NCBI RefSeq assembly: GCF_000428105.1
Contig: NZ_KE386624.1
Location: forward strand, 90,004 to 135,130
Direction: 5' to 3'
Length of the DNA stretch: 45,127 nt
From: Bacteroides pyogenes DSM 20611 = JCM 6294
GTDB taxonomy: Bacteria; Bacteroidota; Bacteroidia; Bacteroidales; Bacteroidaceae
Both the position numbers and the translations under genes were made by a program. Numbering within the stretch: the stretch's first letter is position 1; each line of letters starts with the position of its first letter. The notes below the pieces were generated by a model. It saw only the letters and a program-made list of their open reading frames with translations. It had not been told where the DNA came from and searched no databases. This document shows positions 41,026 to 45,127 of this stretch, in pieces.

Positions 41026-41366
41026 AACGACTGATACCCGCCCTTTTTGCCACAGGCGCTGTGATGATTCTCGTCGGAGCCGCCACTTACATCACCCGAT
41101 GGGAGTATTCGCCTTACATATACACTATCGGAGCCGGATGTTTCGCTTTAGCCCAAATCAACACGCCCGTTAAAGGCCAAAGCAGCACGCTCCGCCGATT
41201 GCGCATCCAGCAGATATTCGGAGCTTTGGCGTTGATACTGGCAGGAGCGTTCATGTTCTTCACGCGAGGAAACGAATGGATAGTCTGCCTCACTGTGGCC
41301 GCCATACTCGAACTTTACACAGCATTCCGCATCCCGCAAGAGGAGGAAAAAGAAAAGAAAAAATAG
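41022..41366 (+). CDS. Small integral membrane protein, unknown
   Basis: 114 residues with about four hydrophobic segments (LIPALFATGAVMILVGAATY, YIYTIGAGCFALAQI, IFGALALILAGAFMFF, VCLTVAAILELYTAF), a basic linker (TLRRLRIQQ) and a Lys/Glu-rich tail. It is translationally coupled to the FtsB/DivIC-like gene (ATGA overlap), so it may take part in the same envelope function, though this is only context. Confidence 0.8.
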   Translation: MKRLIPALFATGAVMILVGAATYITRWEYSPYIYTIGAGCFALAQINTPVKGQSSTLRRLRIQQIFGALALILAGAFMFFTRGNEWIVCLTVAAILELYTAFRIPQEEEKEKKK

Positions 41367-41485
41367 TTTTTCCCGGCAACCGGATAAATAGTTTATTGCC
41401 AGCGGACATTCCCGGAAAGCGCACCGACGTCTATGTTCACGAATACTTGAGAAGACCTGACCAGAATTAACAACCATAAACCCGA

Positions 41486-42211
41486 ATGAATATGAATGTA
41501 GCTACTTTTATCCGGAATTACAAGGAAGCTTTTGGAGAAGAAGCTCCTTTGCCCATCGCTTTCAGTTACAGTGACACACCGGCAGCTGTTACCGAAAAGA
41601 TAAACGGCTGTTTCTTCAAAGGATTGCATACCGTACGTGACGGACAACCGGTGAGCCTGAATGCGGAAACAATCGGCTGCGGAGGCGGAAAGTTCTATAC
41701 CGGCTTTTCCGAAATGCCCGCACATGTCCCGGAGTTCGTATCCGCCAAAGAGCGATACAAACAGACACCCGAGATGGTTCTTGATTTCATCCGGCAAACC
41801 GAAGTCAGGCAAACCGACAAGAAATATCTCAACTTCATACGCATCGACCGTATGGAGAGCTTCAACGGCATGGAGGGATTGTTGTTCTTCGCCACGCCCG
41901 ATATGCTCTCGGGCTTATGCACATGGGCTTTCTACGACAACAACCGGCCCGATGCCGTAACTTCACTGTTCGGTTCGGGATGTTCGGCTGTCGTTTCCAT
42001 GGCTGTGCAAGAGAATCGCAGAGACGGCCGGCGCACCTTTCTCGGCCTGTTCGACCCTTCGGTCCGCCCTTATGTGGGAGAAAACGAACTCAGCTTCGTT
42101 ATCCCCTATTGCCGTTTCAAGCAAATGTACGAAACGATGAGAAACAGTTGCCTTTTCAACACTCACGCATGGAGCAAGGTAAAAGCGCGAATCGGCGGCG
42201 CCACGACGTAA
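41486..42211 (+). CDS. DUF169 family protein
   Basis: 241 residues (start at 41486, or at 41492 two codons later). The conserved pattern CFFKGLHTVRDGQPVSLNAE, then GCGGGKFYTGFSEMP, then FGSGCSAVVSMAVQE and a C-terminal FVIPYCRFKQMYETM fits DUF169, a fold with conserved Cys/Gly loops and no assigned reaction. It converges with the beta-barrel gene at 42237. Confidence 0.88.
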   Translation: MNMNVATFIRNYKEAFGEEAPLPIAFSYSDTPAAVTEKINGCFFKGLHTVRDGQPVSLNAETIGCGGGKFYTGFSEMPAHVPEFVSAKERYKQTPEMVLDFIRQTEVRQTDKKYLNFIRIDRMESFNGMEGLLFFATPDMLSGLCTWAFYDNNRPDAVTSLFGSGCSAVVSMAVQENRRDGRRTFLGLFDPSVRPYVGENELSFVIPYCRFKQMYETMRNSCLFNTHAWSKVKARIGGATT

Positions 42212-42236
42212 CGAACCATCACCATGCCTTTATATA

Positions 42237-43493
42237 TCAATACGTCAAGCGGATTCCTGCCCTGACGGTAAAGTTAAACGGGTGCTCCTTGCGGATGGTC
42301 TGCACTTCCGAGCCGTCGTCGAAGAAATAAGAGACGCCGGGCTCTACATAAAACCCCATCCGCTTCGTGGCATTCAGTTGGGCACCCACAGCCCCCGATA
42401 CGGAGAACTGCAACGGCTTCACCGTTTCTTTTTCGCTTCCCAGTTGCCCGTAAACGCATTTCTCCACCATACCGCCTCCCGACAGATAGAGCGTGAAGCG
42501 TTCTCTATCGAGGAAACTCCAGTTGGCCCGCACAGGTATGCCGAGATAGTGCAGTTTCTGCCTCAACTCATCTCCGCTCTCCGCCAGTTTCGCTTCCGAC
42601 GAAAGGAAAGTATAGTTCAGCCCTGTTTCGACCGAGAAGCCGCTGCCCAGATTCTTTCGGACGGATATTCCCACAGAAACAGGCTGGTGATGCTTGATTT
42701 CGGTCAACTCTTTCGATTGGCGGAAATAAGGAATTTCCTCATCGAAAACCAGCTTCTTATCATTCGGCACATTCATCAAGCCGTCGGACAAGGGTACCGT
42801 GTTGACACGAGTCATATAAACGGGCACGTCATTGCCCAATCCTACGGAGGCCCCCGCAGAATTGCCTACAGCAAGGGCGAGAGCCCATCCGCCGCCGGCT
42901 TTCGAAGTCTTTTTCGGGGGTACACGCAGTTTATCCTTCGACGAAGGACGTACCGGTCGTGCCGGACGTGTACGTTTCTGCCCGTCAACTTCCGGTTCAT
43001 GCCTGCCCTCTCTTTCGGATGGCTCGGCTACCGGAAGCGCTTTCTCATCCTTTTCTTTTTCTCTATCGCCCGCCTCTTCCTTTTCAGGAGCCGAAGGCTT
43101 TGCCGCCGCATCGCCTCCACCGGCTTTCGCCAGCCTGTCTTTCGGGACGATTACAATGGGGCGGACAGCCGGCTCGGCAGTCACGCGCTTTTCTTCCGAC
43201 CGATCGTCGCCGGGAACATTCACCGGCAACGAGGCAAGTCCGGAATCGGGAGTTCGAAGCGTATCGTCCGCAGCCGGGATGCTCAGAAAATACAAGCTCA
43301 CAGAAGATATGACAGCCAGCAAAATCACCGCAGCCACAGCAAGCATCCGCTTCCGGTAAGGATATATTTTCCGGGCGGCAGCGGAGGGCATGAGTTCTTT
43401 TTCCAGTTGTTCCCAACCGGACGCCGGGAGCGAATCGGAATAATTCTCGAGCTTCTCCTTGAGCTTCTTTACCCATAAATCAGTTTCTTTCAT
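42237..43493 (-). CDS. Dual-membrane-spanning anti-sigma factor (Dma-like), cytosolic N-part, TM, linker, outer-membrane barrel
   Basis: 418 residues; start ATG at 43493 (a GTG lies just before). Residues 1-45 are cytosolic and helical with a W-x2-L pattern (DLWVKKLKEKLENYSDSLPA, then GWEQLEKELMPS), as in anti-sigma segments. One inner-membrane helix follows (MLAVAAVILLAVISSVSLYF). Residues about 70-190 are a Pro/Lys/Glu/Ala-rich periplasmic linker. From about 200 a beta-barrel is visible (VSVGISVRKNLGSGFSVETG, GLNYTFLSSEAK, RFTLYLSGGGMVEKCVYGQL, MGFYVEPGVSYFF) ending FNFTVRAGIRLTY. One chain thus spans both membranes. The sigma factor gene is 11 bp upstream. The layout matches the Dma anti-sigma factors described in Bacteroides thetaiotaomicron. 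Confidence 0.8.
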   Translation of the reverse strand: MKETDLWVKKLKEKLENYSDSLPASGWEQLEKELMPSAAARKIYPYRKRMLAVAAVILLAVISSVSLYFLSIPAADDTLRTPDSGLASLPVNVPGDDRSEEKRVTAEPAVRPIVIVPKDRLAKAGGGDAAAKPSAPEKEEAGDREKEKDEKALPVAEPSEREGRHEPEVDGQKRTRPARPVRPSSKDKLRVPPKKTSKAGGGWALALAVGNSAGASVGLGNDVPVYMTRVNTVPLSDGLMNVPNDKKLVFDEEIPYFRQSKELTEIKHHQPVSVGISVRKNLGSGFSVETGLNYTFLSSEAKLAESGDELRQKLHYLGIPVRANWSFLDRERFTLYLSGGGMVEKCVYGQLGSEKETVKPLQFSVSGAVGAQLNATKRMGFYVEPGVSYFFDDGSEVQTIRKEHPFNFTVRAGIRLTY

Positions 43494-43504
43494 CACTATT
43501 CTGT

Positions 43505-44053
43505 CTATCCGTTAATCGTTAACCATTCTTTTACTCTCTTCGCCAGCACACCCTTCGCCCTGAAGAGTTGGGAAGCCGAAGATTTCTCATTAATTCCCAG
43601 TATCCGGGCTATTTCCTTATGTGATTTTTCTTCAAAAATATAGAGGTTGAATACTGTGCGGTATCCCGCAGGCAGTTCGCGAACAAATTGCATCAGCACG
43701 GTTTCGGGAATCACGTCCACATCGGATTCCTCCGGCTCTTCATAATCATCGGGCAGCCTTTCCAACGAGTCCGACTGCTTTATCACGTCGTTTTTACGAA
43801 GATACTGCAAAGCTATGTTCACAAAAACGCGCTCCATCCATGCCCTCAGAGAACCTTCTCCGCGCCAGGAGAACTTGTCGAACGAGGAGAAAACCTTCAG
43901 AAAGCCGTCGTGAAGAAGGTCTTGAGCGGTATCCCGGTCGCCGGCATAGCGCAGGCAGACGCTGAACATGCGTCCTGCATATTGCTCGTATAACTCCTTG
44001 CGGGCGCGGTTATTCCCCTGTCTGCATTGATCCGACAACTCTAATTCTTCCAT
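43505..44053 (-). CDS. ECF-type RNA polymerase sigma factor (Dma-associated)
   Basis: 182 residues from the ATG at 44053; a GTG at 44065 is also in frame. Region 2: NRARKELYEQYAGRMFSVCL, RYAGDRDTAQDLLHDGFLKV, WMERVFVNIALQYLRKND. Region 4: FVRELPAGYRTVFNLYIFEE, KSHKEIARILGINEKSSASQ, LFRAKGVLAKRVKEW. It lacks region 3, as ECF sigmas do. It directs RNA polymerase to a regulon probably released when the partner anti-sigma (encoded 11 bp downstream) is inactivated. It likely autoregulates this operon. Confidence 0.95.
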   Translation of the reverse strand: MEELELSDQCRQGNNRARKELYEQYAGRMFSVCLRYAGDRDTAQDLLHDGFLKVFSSFDKFSWRGEGSLRAWMERVFVNIALQYLRKNDVIKQSDSLERLPDDYEEPEESDVDVIPETVLMQFVRELPAGYRTVFNLYIFEEKSHKEIARILGINEKSSASQLFRAKGVLAKRVKEWLTING

Positions 44054-44086
44054 TCTGTTAAGCACGTGTTCGACTTATAAATACGA

Positions 44087-44094
44087 CAAAGATA
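44087..44094 (-). promoter_or_regulatory. -7 box (TATCTTTG) of the sigma/anti-sigma operon
   Basis: Reverse-strand TATCTTTG lies 33 bp before the ATG at 44053: the housekeeping type, so basal expression does not need the ECF sigma itself. I could not find a second, ECF-type promoter by eye. Confidence 0.65.
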
Positions 44095-44253
44095 AAAATA
44101 CTGCACGGAGAACGGAATTCTTTTCCGGCTTTTGTTTCTTTAACAGAGTGAGGATGCAGTATTCGGCTCAAACTCACATTTCTTTGATACCGAACGGTGA
44201 GAATCGGTTTTCATGCCGTCCGGCATTCTTTCAAATAAAAACTAAAAAAGCAT

Positions 44254-44994
44254 ATGATGAAAAAACTAAAAATTATCGCTTTCATTTTCGCTCTATCGGC
44301 CCTCGCGCCATTCTTGCAGTCTTGCTTAGGCGACGACGATAGCCGGCAAGAGCAATTGATCATCTGTACAATCAATGTACCCGATGCGGAAAAGAAAGAA
44401 TTCTATCTGACTTGTGACAACGGAGAGACGCTCTACCCTTACAATGTCGGGCGTTTGGGAAATTACAAGCTTGTGGACGGGCAGCGCGCCTTTGTGGCAT
44501 GCAGCTTCGTGGACGAAAAGGTGGAAGGGTACGACCATACTGTGGAAATATTCGAGATAGTAGACATCCCGACAAAAGAGATAGAAAAGTTGAACAAAGA
44601 GAATGCCGCGAAAATAGGAGACGACAAAATCAACAAGAACTATATGTGGGTGTCTAAAGACAGAAAATATCTGACCATCGAATATCAATATTACGGCACA
44701 AAAAAGGAAAAGAAAAAGCACGTTTTAAATCTGGTGATCAATGAAATGAAAAACCAGATAGCAAGCAACGTCATAAAAGACTACATCGAACTGGAGTTTC
44801 GCCACAACGCTTACGAAGATACTTCCGGCGAACTGGTGGAAGGGTTTATATCTTTCAAGCTCGACAAAATCAAAGATGAAATGGAAGGAAAAAAAGGACT
44901 GAAGATACGTGTCAACACGATCTACGGAGGCGAAGAATTCTACGAAGTAAATCTGCCCCCATCCGTAAAAGATAAAATCATTTCATCAAAATAA
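44254..44994 (+). CDS. NigD-like lipoprotein
   Basis: 246 residues (ATGs at 44254 and 44257). Signal and lipobox LSALAPFLQSC, then acidic GDDDSRQ. The two-part layout is typical of NigD-like proteins: an OB-like N-terminal part (YLTCDNGETLYPYNVGRLGN, then DGQRAFVACSFVDEKVEGYD) and a C-terminal beta part (KYLTIEYQYYGTKKEKKKHV, then IELEFRHNAYEDT). NigD was named from a nigrescin bacteriocin locus, but most copies in Bacteroides are of unknown role. Divergent from the sigma operon. Confidence 0.88.
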   Translation: MMKKLKIIAFIFALSALAPFLQSCLGDDDSRQEQLIICTINVPDAEKKEFYLTCDNGETLYPYNVGRLGNYKLVDGQRAFVACSFVDEKVEGYDHTVEIFEIVDIPTKEIEKLNKENAAKIGDDKINKNYMWVSKDRKYLTIEYQYYGTKKEKKKHVLNLVINEMKNQIASNVIKDYIELEFRHNAYEDTSGELVEGFISFKLDKIKDEMEGKKGLKIRVNTIYGGEEFYEVNLPPSVKDKIISSK

Positions 44995-45127
44995 AAAGAT
45001 AGCCGTGCCTACATACGGGTTGCTCCCGCCCGAAAACAAACAGAGGGCGAAAGCGCAAAAGAACGGATGAATGCAAGCAAAACCTCTGCCTCAAACGAGC
45101 AGGGAGCGTAGCCGGCAACGGCTTTAA

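Noticed and set aside
44995..45127. Possible terminator or gene start at the right edge
   Set aside because: Only a weak AGCCGT/ACGGCT pairing is visible and the window ends before any structure is complete.

Overview
The window looks like a chromosomal piece of a gut Bacteroides (Bacteroidota). The evidence is the promoter style (TAnnTTTG boxes, usually TATCTTTG, sometimes with an upstream TTTG/TTGA element), the absence of Shine-Dalgarno sequences, a FeoA-FeoB fusion, a Rho with a very long low-complexity insertion, NigD-like and GLUG-type proteins, HU-like proteins with Gly/Pro tails, and a DUF4248 protein. Species cannot be fixed from sequence alone.

Layout. Positions 1-5053 hold an accessory, integrase-linked module: the N-terminal end of a tyrosine recombinase running off the left edge, a DUF4248 protein, a 600-bp non-coding region packed with an inverted repeat, three to four 22-bp repeats and twelve uninterrupted 10-bp repeats, then a replisome-organiser-like winged-helix protein, a DnaB-type helicase, an HU-like protein, a small coiled-coil protein and a phage-type amidase, closed by a strong hairpin. 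This looks like the replication module of an integrated element. Positions 5159-8406 hold four leftward envelope genes (two related lipoprotein starts, one of them frameshifted, an outer-membrane barrel and a coiled-coil lipoprotein). Positions 8723-15288 are mostly core genes: TtcA-like tRNA thiolase, a TPR/PD40 envelope protein, NfeD, flotillin-like FloA, a nucleoside phosphorylase and MnmE. tRNA-Cys, a FeoB-associated Cys-rich protein and FeoAB follow leftward to 18412; TilS, Rho and a secreted serine-type sulfatase run rightward to 23897.

Positions 24259-32789 form a signalling and envelope region: a TPR sensor kinase/NarL-type regulator pair divergent from a cluster of a lipoprotein, a second HU-like protein, a membrane protein, another lipoprotein, a GLUG-repeat protein and an outer-membrane barrel. 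The kinase promoter and the first lipoprotein promoter share a 22-bp element with a covarying palindrome at exactly the same distance from the -7 box, which suggests one regulator controls both. Positions 33327-41366 are again core: MATE transporter, Ffh, FolD, CapA-like protein, tRNA-His, PspC protein, DnaX, FtsB/DivIC-like protein and a small membrane protein. Positions 41486-44994 hold a DUF169 protein, an ECF sigma factor with a dual-membrane-spanning anti-sigma/beta-barrel partner (Dma-like), and a NigD-like lipoprotein.

The most unusual parts are the repeat-rich putative origin/control region at 833-1367, the shared two-component operator at 26868-26889 and 27591-27612, and the trans-envelope sigma/anti-sigma pair at 42237-44053. 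Several degenerate pieces are also present: a HipA N-domain remnant behind mnmE, a truncated reading frame before the MATE gene, and a lipoprotein broken in a homopolymer.
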